Shown piece by piece: positions 54,480 through 63,665 of a DNA stretch of 64,000 nt (position 1 is the stretch's first letter; each line of letters starts with the position of its first letter). A model generated the notes under the pieces. It saw only the letters and a list, made by a program, of their open reading frames with translations, ran no database searches and was not told the DNA's origin. Location: assembly GCF_013141765.1 (NCBI RefSeq), contig NZ_WHOD01000045.1, positions 62,001 to 126,000 of the forward strand. The letters run 5' to 3'. The DNA is from Paenibacillus foliorum. Lineage in GTDB: Bacteria; Bacillota; Bacilli; Paenibacillales; NBRC-103111. A program made the position numbers and the translations under genes.

Positions 54480-56254
54480 AGGAACGATGGGTTCTCCACT
54501 ATTTGCGGTCTTACTGCGGATCATTTCTGTTCATTATCGGATTAAGTGTATTAACGCTTGCAGCATCTGCTGCACTAACCTTTACTTCGGGTTATCTTAT
54601 TTCCAAAGCAGCTCTCCGTCCTGAAAATATATTGATGGTTTATGTCCCGGTTGTTGCTGTGCGCACCTTCGGAATAAGTAAAGCTGTTCTAAACTATGTT
54701 GAGCGCTTGGCTGGACATAACGCTGTGTTGCGAATCTTATCATTGATGCGGGTGAAGCTGTATCGACGTCTTGAACCACATGCATTGAATTTCTTCGCCA
54801 AATTCCGTACCGGTGATCTTCTGGGAGTATTAGCCGAAGATATTGAGCAGCTTCAGCATTTGTATCTGCGCACGATATTCCCAAGCGCGGCAGCGCTGAT
54901 ACTATATGGCGCCATTATTACCGCGCTAGGTGCAATGGATATAAGCTTTGCCCTCCTGATGACCATGTATATAGGTCTGCTTCTATTTATTTTACCAGGT
55001 ATTTCGCTGTTAATCACAAGACAACGTTTGAAAAAGATTCAGCATTACCGAGGATTATTGTATCAGAAATTAACAGATGCGATTCTCGGGATGGCGGATT
55101 GGACGGGAAGCGGCAGACAAAAGGATTTTGTTAAAAGCTATGAAGCTGATGAACAAATCATAGAAAAAGCAGAACAAGATATACGGCGCTGGGAGCGATG
55201 GAGAGCCTTTATCGGTCAATGTATAGCTGGGCTCACCCTACTCTCCGTCTTGCTTTGGGCATACAGCCAGGTAAAAGACCACTCTGTTCCGGTTACGTGG
55301 TTGGCTGCTTTGGTGTTGGTTGTGTTTCCTGTTATGGATATTTTTATGTCTGTAGTTTCAGCAGCGGATAAGCTGCCCCAATATAAAGGCTCTCTGAACC
55401 GTCTTCAAGCTATCGACGGGTTATTGCCTCCTGCTTCTGATTCTGAGAATAATGATACGGCTCTACCGCAGCAAAATCGGCCGCAGATAAATAGAGAGAA
55501 CATCCATATTCAATTGAACCATGTGTTCTTCAGATATGATCAGACTGATTCATGGATTGTGAAGGACCTCAGCCTCGATATTCCACAGGGCAAGAAAATA
55601 GCTGTCATTGGGCGCAGCGGAGCAGGTAAATCGACCTTGTTAAAGCTGCTGTTTGGAGCATTAACACCTAGTAAGGGAATAGTAACAGTCAACGGACAAG
55701 AAATAGACAGCTCCCACCAACTGCTGGGGAAGCATATTGCCGTCCTCAACCAAAATCCTTACTTATTCGATACAACAGTAGCCAATAACATACGACTTAG
55801 TAATCAAGCTGCTGATGAACAGGAGCTGCAGCAAGCTATAGCGCAGGCTAAGCTAACCCACCTTCTTCAAGAACTGCCTCTTGGAGAACGGACCATGATG
55901 CACGAAGCCGGCAGGCGCTTCTCGGGAGGCGAGCGTCAGCGTGTTGCACTCGCCCGAATTTTATTGCAAAAATGTCCTGTCGTATTGCTGGATGAACCCA
56001 CCCTAGGACTGGACCCCGTGACTGAGAAGAAACTTCTTTCCACTGTATTTCAAGCTTTGGAAGGAAAGTCACTTATTTGGGTGACCCATCATCTGGTCGG
56101 AATTGAGCGTATGGACGAAATAATATTTATTGAAGAAGGGGAAATTGTCATGAGGGGCACCCATCAACAGCTATACGAGCAAAGCTCCAGATACAGGAAG
56201 CTTTATGCTCTTGATAAGCCATCTCTTTTAGAGCCATCCTACCCGTTACTGTAG
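54476..56254 (+). CDS. cydD: ABC exporter CydD (cytochrome bd assembly)
   Basis: 592 residues. Six membrane helices (20-300), and an ATPase domain with VIGRSGAGKST, FSGGERQRVALARI and VVLLDEPTLGLD. Heterodimer partner of the preceding gene. ATGA overlap with it. Ends the operon, followed by a strong terminator. Confidence 0.9.
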   Translation: MKERWVLHYLRSYCGSFLFIIGLSVLTLAASAALTFTSGYLISKAALRPENILMVYVPVVAVRTFGISKAVLNYVERLAGHNAVLRILSLMRVKLYRRLEPHALNFFAKFRTGDLLGVLAEDIEQLQHLYLRTIFPSAAALILYGAIITALGAMDISFALLMTMYIGLLLFILPGISLLITRQRLKKIQHYRGLLYQKLTDAILGMADWTGSGRQKDFVKSYEADEQIIEKAEQDIRRWERWRAFIGQCIAGLTLLSVLLWAYSQVKDHSVPVTWLAALVLVVFPVMDIFMSVVSAADKLPQYKGSLNRLQAIDGLLPPASDSENNDTALPQQNRPQINRENIHIQLNHVFFRYDQTDSWIVKDLSLDIPQGKKIAVIGRSGAGKSTLLKLLFGALTPSKGIVTVNGQEIDSSHQLLGKHIAVLNQNPYLFDTTVANNIRLSNQAADEQELQQAIAQAKLTHLLQELPLGERTMMHEAGRRFSGGERQRVALARILLQKCPVVLLDEPTLGLDPVTEKKLLSTVFQALEGKSLIWVTHHLVGIERMDEIIFIEEGEIVMRGTHQQLYEQSSRYRKLYALDKPSLLEPSYPLL

Positions 56255-56270
56255 AGCGATATTTCATTGG

Positions 56271-56310
56271 AAAAGGGCAGGTCGAATGCGTTCATTCGCC
56301 CTGCCCTCTT
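56271..56310 (+). terminator. Terminator of cydABCD
   Basis: AAAAGGGCAGG...CGAATG pairs with CATTCG.CCTGCCCT across CGTT; the stem is long and GC-rich with a T-rich tail. It lies 17 bases after the cydD stop. Confidence 0.85.
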
Positions 56311-56482
56311 TGTCTGCTGAATCAGGATACAAATATTTTTCCTTCAAAAACGCTTTAATCTCGTTCTCCTTGAAATTACGTATTCTTACTACAAAGGGTT
56401 GTTCCCATCCCCGGCGTGTTTTCGCATTCGAAGCTGAAGGAGTCTCCGAAAAACAAGCCAAAAACAGTAATTTATGAGCTCT

Positions 56483-56611
56483 TCACACTTTTTTGCCTAT
56501 CAAATTCCGCTCCTTCAAACGCTTTTGCATCTCCACTGAAAACGCTCCTAATTTGATTACAATGTAGTTGGGTAGTTCCGTCCGTCTTCCGAGCCGCTTA
56601 CCCAAGTACAC
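56483..56611 (-). other. Possible 42-residue ORF after the phosphotriesterase gene
   Basis: GTG 56611 follows the phosphotriesterase stop by six bases and opens VYLGKRLGRRTELPNYIVIK, then LGAFSVEMQKRLKERNLIGK and a stop. It is basic and looks coding, possibly the C-terminal remnant of a larger protein. No ribosome binding site apart from a weak AGGTG is seen. No family recognised. Confidence 0.35.
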
Positions 56612-56617
56612 CTATAG

Positions 56618-57532
56618 CTACGAACGGTTGCGCAGAGCTTTCGCTGGGTTGCAGCTCATTAAGCCGTCCAGCAAGCTGCGATCTATTCCCCATTCCACTG
56701 CATATGGGATAAACTCCGTAAACAGCTTATGATACGGCCGAATATCACCGCCTTGCGCTTTTCCGACCGAGTACCAGCCCAGGTCCTGTGACAGCAGCAG
56801 CTTCTCTTTCATCCCGCGATCCAGAAAAGCTTGGAGCAGCTTGCAATTATCCTCATTAGTCCAGCGCATGATGGAATCGAGCTGAATCCACATGCCCTGC
56901 TTGAAGGCCTGCTCATGCAAAGAGAGATTTTTTTCATTCTGAGCGTGAACCCAGATGAATCGAGACGGATCGAAGTGGCGCTCTGCCATAATTTCCAGCA
57001 CATGCAGAACCGCGATGCCATCGTTCGTATGGGCTTGAATCGGCAGACCAGTTTCGATCGATGCGGTCAGCGCGGCGCGAACGATCTTTTCCTGTACCGG
57101 AATAAGCCGGCCTCTGTTCAGAGCAATTTTGATAAAGCCCGGCTTGACACCGGTACTTTCAATTCCTTCGTCATATTCGCCAATCCACACCTTGGCTAGC
57201 TCCGACTCTGGAATTTCATACACAAATGGTGACAAATACGGAGCTTGATAGAAACCAGTATTCGTGATGATATGCAGCCCCGACTTTTCCGCCAGCTCGC
57301 ATAATACGTGGGGATCACGTCCCAAGTATTCCGGCGTGCAGTCGACGAACGTCTGGCAGCCCACGTTCTTGAGCTCCAATAGATAAGGTAAAATGAGGTT
57401 GACTACCTCTTGCCGTTTATAATCGTCTCGGGTCAGCTTACCGTCTTCGATAAAACCAACCATAATATGCTCATGCGGCAGGGTAATTCCAAGCTCTCTA
57501 TCTTCGATCGGACCAAGCACCGTATGGATCAT
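56618..57532 (-). CDS. Phosphotriesterase-family metal-dependent hydrolase
   Basis: 304 residues, amidohydrolase barrel. The metal-binding HxH is in LPHEHIM (H20, H22); IPEYLGRD and FIKIALNRG (lysine region), QAHTND, VHAQNE and LSQDLGW follow in the usual order of the PTE family. These proteins act as lactonases or phosphotriesterases; the substrate is unknown. The start overlaps the stop of the upstream epimerase gene (57529-57532), so the two are co-expressed. Confidence 0.88.
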   Translation of the reverse strand: MIHTVLGPIEDRELGITLPHEHIMVGFIEDGKLTRDDYKRQEVVNLILPYLLELKNVGCQTFVDCTPEYLGRDPHVLCELAEKSGLHIITNTGFYQAPYLSPFVYEIPESELAKVWIGEYDEGIESTGVKPGFIKIALNRGRLIPVQEKIVRAALTASIETGLPIQAHTNDGIAVLHVLEIMAERHFDPSRFIWVHAQNEKNLSLHEQAFKQGMWIQLDSIMRWTNEDNCKLLQAFLDRGMKEKLLLSQDLGWYSVGKAQGGDIRPYHKLFTEFIPYAVEWGIDRSLLDGLMSCNPAKALRNRS

Positions 57533-58449
57533 CGTCCTGTTCCTTCCTTTGACAGCATCCAGTCGAGCGTTTCTTTAAGCGCATCCTCCAGTTTCAATTG
57601 CGGCTTATATCCGGTTACTTGAGTTAAACGCGAAGTATCATATATGCGGTGTCTTGCATGATGGACATCGTTAGGCTTATTTTGCAAAAATGAGTGAAGC
57701 GGCACGGAGCTGAATTTAAGCTCTACACCCAACATCCCTGCTACGATCTCGTAATACCGCTTCGCAGTTACCGCCTCTAGTCCTGCACAGTTAAAAATAT
57801 GACCGAAGCTCTGCTCCATCCCAGCAATATGTGCGATACAACACGCGATTTCGCGAGTCCATACCGGTTGGATAAGCATCTGTCCTTCAACTAGCAGTTG
57901 AAGGCCCTCCCCGGTGCGGATTTTGTTCAACAGTCGAGTGTCCCGTCCGAGCACTTGGTCGCTACCTAGCTCTTTTCCCGCACCTAAGATGTGCGGTGGA
58001 CGAAGAACCGTAACTGGAAAACCCTCTCTATCCCAGGCATCCAGAAGCAGCCGCTCACAATCAAGCTTCCCCGCCGCATATGCTGTGTCACGTTGCGTCT
58101 CAGCCGATTCCGCAATGGGAAGTACCGCCCGAGTAGTGGAAGCGTATACATAATCAGTGCTTATGAAAACATAATGTCCGCAACGTCCGTTCAAGCTGTG
58201 TAAGGCGTTCGCCACATCAAGCTCCTTGTAGCCGGCGCAATCGACGACTAGGTCATAATGACGACCCTCCAACGCCTCCTGCAGCTCCTCCTGGATGGAA
58301 CGATCTACCTGAATAATTGTGCTACCCTGAGTAACAGGCTTATTGCCCCTGCTGAGCACGTGGGTGTCCCAGCCTTCCCCAATCAGTTGTGCAGTAATGG
58401 CGCTGCCAAGAAATCCGCTGCCGCCTATGATAAGTGCTATTTTCCCCAC
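57529..58449 (-). CDS. NAD-dependent epimerase/dehydratase (extended SDR)
   Basis: 306 residues. Rossmann motif IIGGSGFLGSAIT, the STDYVYAST serine region, and YAAGKLDCERLL as the YxxxK site; LRPPHILGAG follows. Resembles RmlD/epimerase-like sugar nucleotide or isoflavone-reductase-like enzymes. GTG start at 58449 with AGAGGTG six bases upstream. Co-transcribed with the phosphotriesterase, which suggests a shared small-molecule pathway. Confidence 0.85.
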   Translation of the reverse strand: MGKIALIIGGSGFLGSAITAQLIGEGWDTHVLSRGNKPVTQGSTIIQVDRSIQEELQEALEGRHYDLVVDCAGYKELDVANALHSLNGRCGHYVFISTDYVYASTTRAVLPIAESAETQRDTAYAAGKLDCERLLLDAWDREGFPVTVLRPPHILGAGKELGSDQVLGRDTRLLNKIRTGEGLQLLVEGQMLIQPVWTREIACCIAHIAGMEQSFGHIFNCAGLEAVTAKRYYEIVAGMLGVELKFSSVPLHSFLQNKPNDVHHARHRIYDTSRLTQVTGYKPQLKLEDALKETLDWMLSKEGTGR

Positions 58450-58678
58450 AGTCTCACCTCTTGGTTATTGTTATCAAAAACCTTACACAACGAACTAAAT
58501 TTTTCCTTGTTTACGACGTTATATCCGCTATCATGTCGTTGCACCCTCTACATTTGGGGTGGAACCCAACCAAAATATGGTTCATCTTGCCCCCATTTCA
58601 TAAACTATTATAGCAAAAAGTGGAAAGTTTTTGTGAGAAACGGACTGTTTTTTATTCAACTCTAGGTTCCCGTTACAA

Positions 58679-59101
58679 TTATTCCGTGATCTCCCACTCA
58701 GGATTCCAGACTACCTCCCACAAATGACCATCCGGGTCTTGGAAGTAACCTGAATATCCTCCCCAAAAAGTCTCATGCGCCGGGACCGTTATAGTAGCAC
58801 CAGCCTCCTTCACTTCTTGCATCACCTTATCTACTTCTTCTTTGCTGCTTACATTGTGACCGATACTAAATTCAGAAGGACTTGCTTCAGTCTGAATAAT
58901 TTTTGCGTCATGGGCAAGATTTTTACGATTAAAAATTGCAAGCCTTAAGCCTGCTTCTAAGTCGAAAAAAGCAACAGCACCATGCTCAAATTCTTGGCCA
59001 ATAACTCCTTGTGTCGGGAACCCTAAACCATCGCGATAAAATTCCAACGATCTTTCCAAGTCATCTACCCCTAAAGTAATAACCGTAATTCTTGGTTTCA
59101 T
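58679..59101 (-). CDS. VOC-family (glyoxalase-like) protein
   Basis: About 140 residues. VITLGVDDLERSLEFYRDGL, GFPTQG, FFDLEAGLRLAIFNR, and the C-terminal GYFQDPDGHLWEVVWNPE contain the His/Glu metal ligands. Substrate unknown. The start overlaps the stop of the EamA gene by one base (TAATG) and has GAGGAGG upstream. Confidence 0.85.
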   Translation of the reverse strand: MKPRITVITLGVDDLERSLEFYRDGLGFPTQGVIGQEFEHGAVAFFDLEAGLRLAIFNRKNLAHDAKIIQTEASPSEFSIGHNVSSKEEVDKVMQEVKEAGATITVPAHETFWGGYSGYFQDPDGHLWEVVWNPEWEITE

Positions 59102-59991
59102 TATAATGCCTCCTCTTTTGATTTCAGCCAAAAATACATCCCCATTCCCACTATTGTCAGTAATCCGCCAACGAACTGTGAGGGACCTATCATTTCCCCT
59201 AAAAATACATAGGCTAACATAATGGCAAGTACAGGTTCGCCAATAACACCCACAGAAACTGTAGTTGCACCAACATGTTTTAGCAGCAAATTAAATATAA
59301 AATGTCCGAAAATGGTAGGAATTACAGCGAGCAACATGAAGTAAAGCCATTCAGATGATTGGTAATCCGTTAGTGAGTAATTATTTGCTACACTATAGAC
59401 GAGCATGACAACGCCACCCAAAAAGAAGACAAAAACACTATAAATGTTTGCTGGAATCCTGTTGCTTATCTTTTGACCAGCCAGCATATAGATCGATATA
59501 GCAATTGTACCTAGTAAGGATAACAAATCTCCATAAAGTGCTGTACGTGAAACCCCGATGTCTCCCCATGCAATAACTATCGAGCCAACGACTGCGGCAA
59601 CCATACACAAGCTAATAGGTAAGGTTACACGCTCTTTAAACATATAATAGGAACCCATCATCACAAAAAATGGCTGTAATGTTAATATCACCATGGAGCT
59701 TGCTACTGAGGTATATCTCAGTGACTCCATCCAGAATAAAAAATGTAGCCCCAGCAAAATACCAACAAATATTAATGTTACCCAATCTTTAGCTTTTAAA
59801 TGAATGGTTTTGATGATCCTCCAAGGGACAAAAGGCAGCATAATTACTACCGTTATAAACAGTCTATACATACCTGCAACTGATGTAGGAGCTAATGATG
59901 ATTTTATCATGATTGAAGAAACTGCGACAGCAAGTACACTGATAAGTAGTAAAAAATAAGGATGAACCGATAACTTCTTTTGATCTATCAT
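59101..59991 (-). CDS. EamA-family (DMT) transporter
   Basis: 296 residues with ten membrane segments in two related halves (five each), the usual EamA duplication. The DMT superfamily exports metabolites and drugs; the substrate is not readable. Followed by the VOC gene with a one-base overlap, so the pair may protect against one toxic compound. Start ATG 59991 is preceded by GAGGAA at an unusual 13-base distance. Confidence 0.88.
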   Translation of the reverse strand: MIDQKKLSVHPYFLLLISVLAVAVSSIMIKSSLAPTSVAGMYRLFITVVIMLPFVPWRIIKTIHLKAKDWVTLIFVGILLGLHFLFWMESLRYTSVASSMVILTLQPFFVMMGSYYMFKERVTLPISLCMVAAVVGSIVIAWGDIGVSRTALYGDLLSLLGTIAISIYMLAGQKISNRIPANIYSVFVFFLGGVVMLVYSVANNYSLTDYQSSEWLYFMLLAVIPTIFGHFIFNLLLKHVGATTVSVGVIGEPVLAIMLAYVFLGEMIGPSQFVGGLLTIVGMGMYFWLKSKEEAL

Positions 59992-60026
59992 TAGTTTTAT
60001 ACATTTCCTCCATCATTAAATATCTT

Positions 60027-60992
60027 TTACATAGGATAACCCTTGTGCTCGCCTTCAATCTTCTGTGAAGCATGACTAGAACGAAATTTAGGCAAATGAG
60101 GAATAACACGACTCATAGCTTCTTGTTTTTGCTTATCACCCACATGGGTATAGATTTGAGTTGTTTGTATACTTGAATGTCCAAGCAGCTCTTGCAAGGT
60201 TCTTATATCTGTCCCCGCGATCACTTGCAGAGTAGCAAAAGTATGCCTCAGCTTATGACTGCTAAGCGATTTTCCTTGAACTTCTTTATACTTCTTCTTA
60301 AATTCTGAAAAGTTCGATTCAGCAATCTTTTGTATCATTCGAATGGTAATGCGACGACCAAACTGTGAAATGAAAAATGCTTGCTCTGTTTCCTTTTTGG
60401 GTCGAATACGTTCCTCCAACGCTAAATCAAGAATATACACCAATTGCTCCGGAAGCGGGATGGTCCTCCATTTTCTTCCCTTGCCATTGACCTTTAAATC
60501 TTGGGTCGATTTATTGAAATCAGATAGGTTGAGCTTACTCAGCTCACTTACACGCAGCCCTGCATAACTCATAAGAAGAAACATCGCTACGTTTCTGATC
60601 TGGTATTTTCCATCGATGGATTCTATGAAATTAGATAACAGATTTTCCTCTAGATAGGAAGGGATCTGTTGTTTCTCGACCTTTGATTTTTTAATAGCTA
60701 ACGACGGATTTATTGAAACATACTTGTGCTCAAGCAATGCATTAAAAAATGTTCGAACAGAAGATAAGTATCTATTTCTTGTCGAGTCCCCCGCTCCCCT
60801 TTGTCTTACTTTAGTTAGAAAACGCATAATGTCGATGGATTCTATTTCAGTTAACTTTTTAGGCGCAATTGTTTCTAAAAACTGCCGCGTATCACCAAGA
60901 TAGGCTTTTTGTGTTTGGGGGGTAAAGCCCTGATCCTTCATCCATATATCGAAAAACTCTAGCAGCTCATCGTCAAAATAGTCATGATTCAT
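60027..60992 (-). CDS. Tyrosine recombinase/integrase (XerC/XerD-like)
   Basis: 321 residues. The N-terminal SAM-like core-binding domain covers 1-95, and the catalytic domain has all six active-site residues: Arg147 (YAGLRVSEL), Lys171 (GKGRKW), His246 and Arg249 (SHKLRHTFAT), His272 (LLGHSSIQ) and Tyr281 (TQIYTHV). Such enzymes cut and join DNA at specific sites. The IntI-specific extra helix was not recognised, but a basic stretch of extra residues (FSEFKKKYKEVQGK) lies between Lys171 and His246. It stands apart from dif or phage genes, 12 kb from the cassette repeats. Start: ATG behind AAGGTGA. Confidence 0.9.
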   Translation of the reverse strand: MNHDYFDDELLEFFDIWMKDQGFTPQTQKAYLGDTRQFLETIAPKKLTEIESIDIMRFLTKVRQRGAGDSTRNRYLSSVRTFFNALLEHKYVSINPSLAIKKSKVEKQQIPSYLEENLLSNFIESIDGKYQIRNVAMFLLMSYAGLRVSELSKLNLSDFNKSTQDLKVNGKGRKWRTIPLPEQLVYILDLALEERIRPKKETEQAFFISQFGRRITIRMIQKIAESNFSEFKKKYKEVQGKSLSSHKLRHTFATLQVIAGTDIRTLQELLGHSSIQTTQIYTHVGDKQKQEAMSRVIPHLPKFRSSHASQKIEGEHKGYPM

Positions 60993-61253
60993 GAATTTAA
61001 GGTCACCTTCTCTTTGAACTTGGACTCATATATATTTATAAAAATCGTTTTAAAACGAAATTACGTGAAATAGTGATTTAGCGTAATTTTTATCTCAAAA
61101 AAAAAAGCTTGTTTTCATGATACAGCAGCCATTTTTTTTACTTGAACGAGGTACTTCCTCTGATATCCATCATTATACCAAACATATATTCTCATGTATA
61201 TAAAGTTGACTACCACTCTTGTAATACGATCCCATTGAATAAAAATAGCTGCT

Positions 61254-62067
61254 TTATTTATCTCCTGCTTCCAGAAATGGTTGATACATCATAAGTGCAT
61301 GATTCTCTGTAACATATTGATCATCAATTAATTGCTTATTTTCATCAAACACTCGTCTATAGATATAATTATGTCTCATATAACCGCCCCAATATTCTTG
61401 AGTAATTTTATGATCTCTTTCATAGATTTCGTAACTGTTTAGCGGTCGAGCAGTCGTCTTCCATTCACCCACTAATTGATCATTCGTTAAATAGATATTA
61501 AGCTGATAGGGCTGCTGAGTAGGATTATATATTCTTAAATCTAAATAGTTGTAAGCACAAGTTGCTCCACTGCCAAATGGCTGACTTCTATTGGAATCAG
61601 GGAAGGCGTCATAACTATGACGATGTCTTTCTGAGATTTCTAACGGCGTATGCAAAGTCATCCAGTAGATAAGATTTGACAATTGACACAATCCCCCACC
61701 TACCCCATGCTTAAATCCTCCGTAAAATAAGACCATTCCGTCCACATACCCTTTCTTGCTAGTTGGGTGGGTGGCCGATTAATTTCCAATAGGAGAAGGT
61801 TTCACCTGGCTTAATAAGGATTCCATCGATGTTTTGGGAGGCTATTTTAAGGTTTTTAATCTTATTATGTTGGAGCCACATATCTACTTCTTTCAATTGT
61901 CTCAGTAACGGAGTCTGATGCTTCATTATCGTATAAGGTAATGGATTTTTCTGGAGCTCCTTTGCAAACCGTGTACTTCCAAAATACCACTCCATATATC
62001 TCTTAGATCTATAATAAATAGTACCCAAGGCTAGTCTTAGCTTTGATCTTTTAATAGGCTTCAACAA
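61254..62067 (-). pseudogene. VanW-family protein, split by a 4-bp tandem duplication
   Basis: The first frame (TTG 62067, with AGGAGG upstream) ends GETFSYWKLIGHPPN and stops. The next frame picks up TSKKGYVDGM and FYGGFKHGVGGGLCQLSNLI, the VanW core, and goes on to the stop at 61254. On the plus strand the break is GGGTGGGTGG at 61764-61773: a duplicated 4-mer that moves the frame. Removing one copy gives GHPTSKKGY, the expected sequence. VanW proteins are of unknown function, linked to glycopeptide resistance clusters and spore-formers. A slipped 4-mer could also be reversible. Confidence 0.85.
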
Positions 62068-62077
62068 GGAGCTCCTC

Positions 62078-62254
62078 CTAAACGGTTTTCTTTTTTTGCC
62101 TATGTATAATAAGTGGATGCCTTCCTAGATTATAAGGATCAGCAGCAGCTTCATATATGAGCTCTATCGGTTGATTGAAATCATGGTCTCTGCTTTGTCT
62201 CCAATACTCCCAGTTCTCCGTTAGAAAGTCATGGTTTCTTTTATTGTTGCCCAT
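62078..62254 (-). CDS. Small ORF between Nudix and VanW genes
   Basis: 58 residues: ENWEYWRQSRDHDFNQPIEL, then IYEAAADPYNLGRHPLIIHR. ATG 62254 lies inside the end of the Nudix gene (34-base overlap) and the stop is 11 bases before the VanW start, so tight packing favours a real gene. No ribosome binding site of its own is clear. No family recognised. Confidence 0.45.
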   Translation of the reverse strand: MGNNKRNHDFLTENWEYWRQSRDHDFNQPIELIYEAAADPYNLGRHPLIIHRQKKKTV

Positions 62255-62721
62255 TGTATCTGTGGATTTAATTCATTATTGACTGTCACAGTTCCAACTA
62301 GGATATCATCTTGATTCGGATTGTCTAAATAATGCTCTATAGTAAATTTAATAAGCTTGGACGTATGTAAACTTAACAATTCATTCTTATCTATCCAAAA
62401 TAATTCCCCTTCATCAGAAGCTATATAGTTCCTATGCTTTGTCTCACCAAAATATACGTACTGCTGTCGGATTTCTCCACTGTTATTCTCTATCAGAATG
62501 TATTTAAGTCTAAAATTCTCAATTTCACTCTTAATAAATCCTGTTTCCTCTTCAATTTCCCTATAGCTTGCCTTCATTGGAAAGTTAAGCTCTTCAAATT
62601 CAAGATGTCCTCCAATACCACCCCAAAATTCAAAATTAAATAGCTTACTTCTTGCTTTTTTCATCATCAAAACATCGTCCTGGTTAAATAAAAAGGCAGT
62701 AGCCATTTGTCTTACTTCCAT
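62221..62721 (-). CDS. Nudix hydrolase
   Basis: 166 residues. The Nudix box is at about 36-59 (GGHLEFEELNFPMKASYREI then EEETGF); the core glutamates are present. Cytoplasmic; substrate unknown. Start: ATG behind GAGGAAGG. Confidence 0.85.
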   Translation of the reverse strand: MEVRQMATAFLFNQDDVLMMKKARSKLFNFEFWGGIGGHLEFEELNFPMKASYREIEEETGFIKSEIENFRLKYILIENNSGEIRQQYVYFGETKHRNYIASDEGELFWIDKNELLSLHTSKLIKFTIEHYLDNPNQDDILVGTVTVNNELNPQIQWATIKETMTF

Positions 62722-62797
62722 ATGTACCTTCCTCAGCTTCTAAAAATTATTATTTAACTTAATTTAATTAATCTCATTAATTGATTTGCTGGAGAAA

Positions 62798-63256
62798 TTA
62801 CGTTCTTATTATTGATGTTACATTCTTCTTTAAATCTTCAATTACAGGCCTTTGTACCGAGCTAATATTATCTATTTCAATTTCTTCTATATGTATAAAT
62901 TCTAGTTTTAGTGACTCTCTGTTTACATCGCTGAATAGAAGCGTTTTACCATCTTCATCTAATCTGCCTTCTAAATCTGCCTGAGCATTAAAAATGAACA
63001 TTACAAAAACAACTTCATTTCCATCCGGATAGCGATATTTCATTCTTGAGCCACTATAGACCGTATAAAGCTCATTTTCGATTACCGTTAAACCCGTTTC
63101 TTCGAGAACCTCGCGTTTCATAGTCTCCTCAACGGATTCTCCAGCCTCCATTGCTCCTCCCGGTAGTCCCCAGTTTCCATAATCCGATCTTTTTTGAAAT
63201 AATATTCTGCCTTGTTTATCACGGATCACTGCTCCGCCCGTAACTACAGTCCGCAT
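62798..63256 (-). CDS. Nudix hydrolase, ADP-ribose pyrophosphatase-like
   Basis: 152 residues. Nudix box at 33-56 (GGAMEAGESVEETMKREVLE then ETGL), preceded by NWGLPGGA. Compared with the neighbouring Nudix gene it is a different subfamily, with the LPGGA and IxNE features common in MutT and ADP-ribose pyrophosphatase proteins. Start: ATG after GAGGA. Confidence 0.85.
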   Translation of the reverse strand: MRTVVTGGAVIRDKQGRILFQKRSDYGNWGLPGGAMEAGESVEETMKREVLEETGLTVIENELYTVYSGSRMKYRYPDGNEVVFVMFIFNAQADLEGRLDEDGKTLLFSDVNRESLKLEFIHIEEIEIDNISSVQRPVIEDLKKNVTSIIRT

Positions 63257-63303
63257 CCTTAAATAGTCCTCTCTGCTAATCTCATTTAGAAATAAAACAG
63301 CAC

Positions 63304-63340
63304 ATCACTCATTGTACCATATATTGGGATAATGAGTGAT
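63304..63340. terminator. Perfect 10-bp stem-loop
   Basis: ATCACTCATT (63304-63313) with AATGAGTGAT (63331-63340) over 17 bases. It lies upstream of the Nudix gene and may be a terminator or operator; no T-run. Confidence 0.35.
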
Positions 63341-63439
63341 CCTAATAAGCCCGTGGAACTAGCCGAATATGGTTACCCTACGTCCTCGATCTGAGAAGCT
63401 ACATACTTCAGGAATTTTCCCCTTGATATCTAGAAGCTC

Positions 63440-63665
63440 CTCATCCCTGGAAGTGAGGGCCATAAAGGAAGTCCTTATTCCTCTATTGTCTGGAAAACAA
63501 AAAAAGAGAGCGATAAAGGAACAGATAGTTCCGTTATCGCTCTCTTTTGGTGCTTAACGCTCCTCTTTGCCTCAAATAGCGGCATTCTTACTTCCGCTAT
63601 TGCACTAAATCGAAGGCGCCAGATGGAATAAAGGAACTTTCCGTTCCGCTCAACCCTTCGTGACT
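63440..63665. repeat. Cluster of four related short palindromes
   Basis: The best unit is 63502-63548: AAAAGAGAGCGATAA, AGGAAC, loop AGATA, GTTCC, TTATCGCTCTCTTTT. Related units are CATAAAGGAAG... at about 63460, AATAGCGG/CCGCTATT at 63575-63601, and AATAAAGGAAC/GTTCC at 63627-63647. Spacing is about 55-70 bases. They lie in the 600 bp gap between the Nudix gene and the cold-shock gene and contain no credible gene; both short frames across them are repeat-encoded. Confidence 0.6.

Noticed and set aside
56264..56461. 65-residue leftward frame after cydD
   Set aside because: It runs through the cydABCD terminator and has no ribosome binding site; it may hold an old coding trace only.
58530..58600. 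Stretch TATCATGTCGTTGCACCCTC resembling the repeat's left end
   Set aside because: Similarity stops after about 20 bases and no arms or right end follow.
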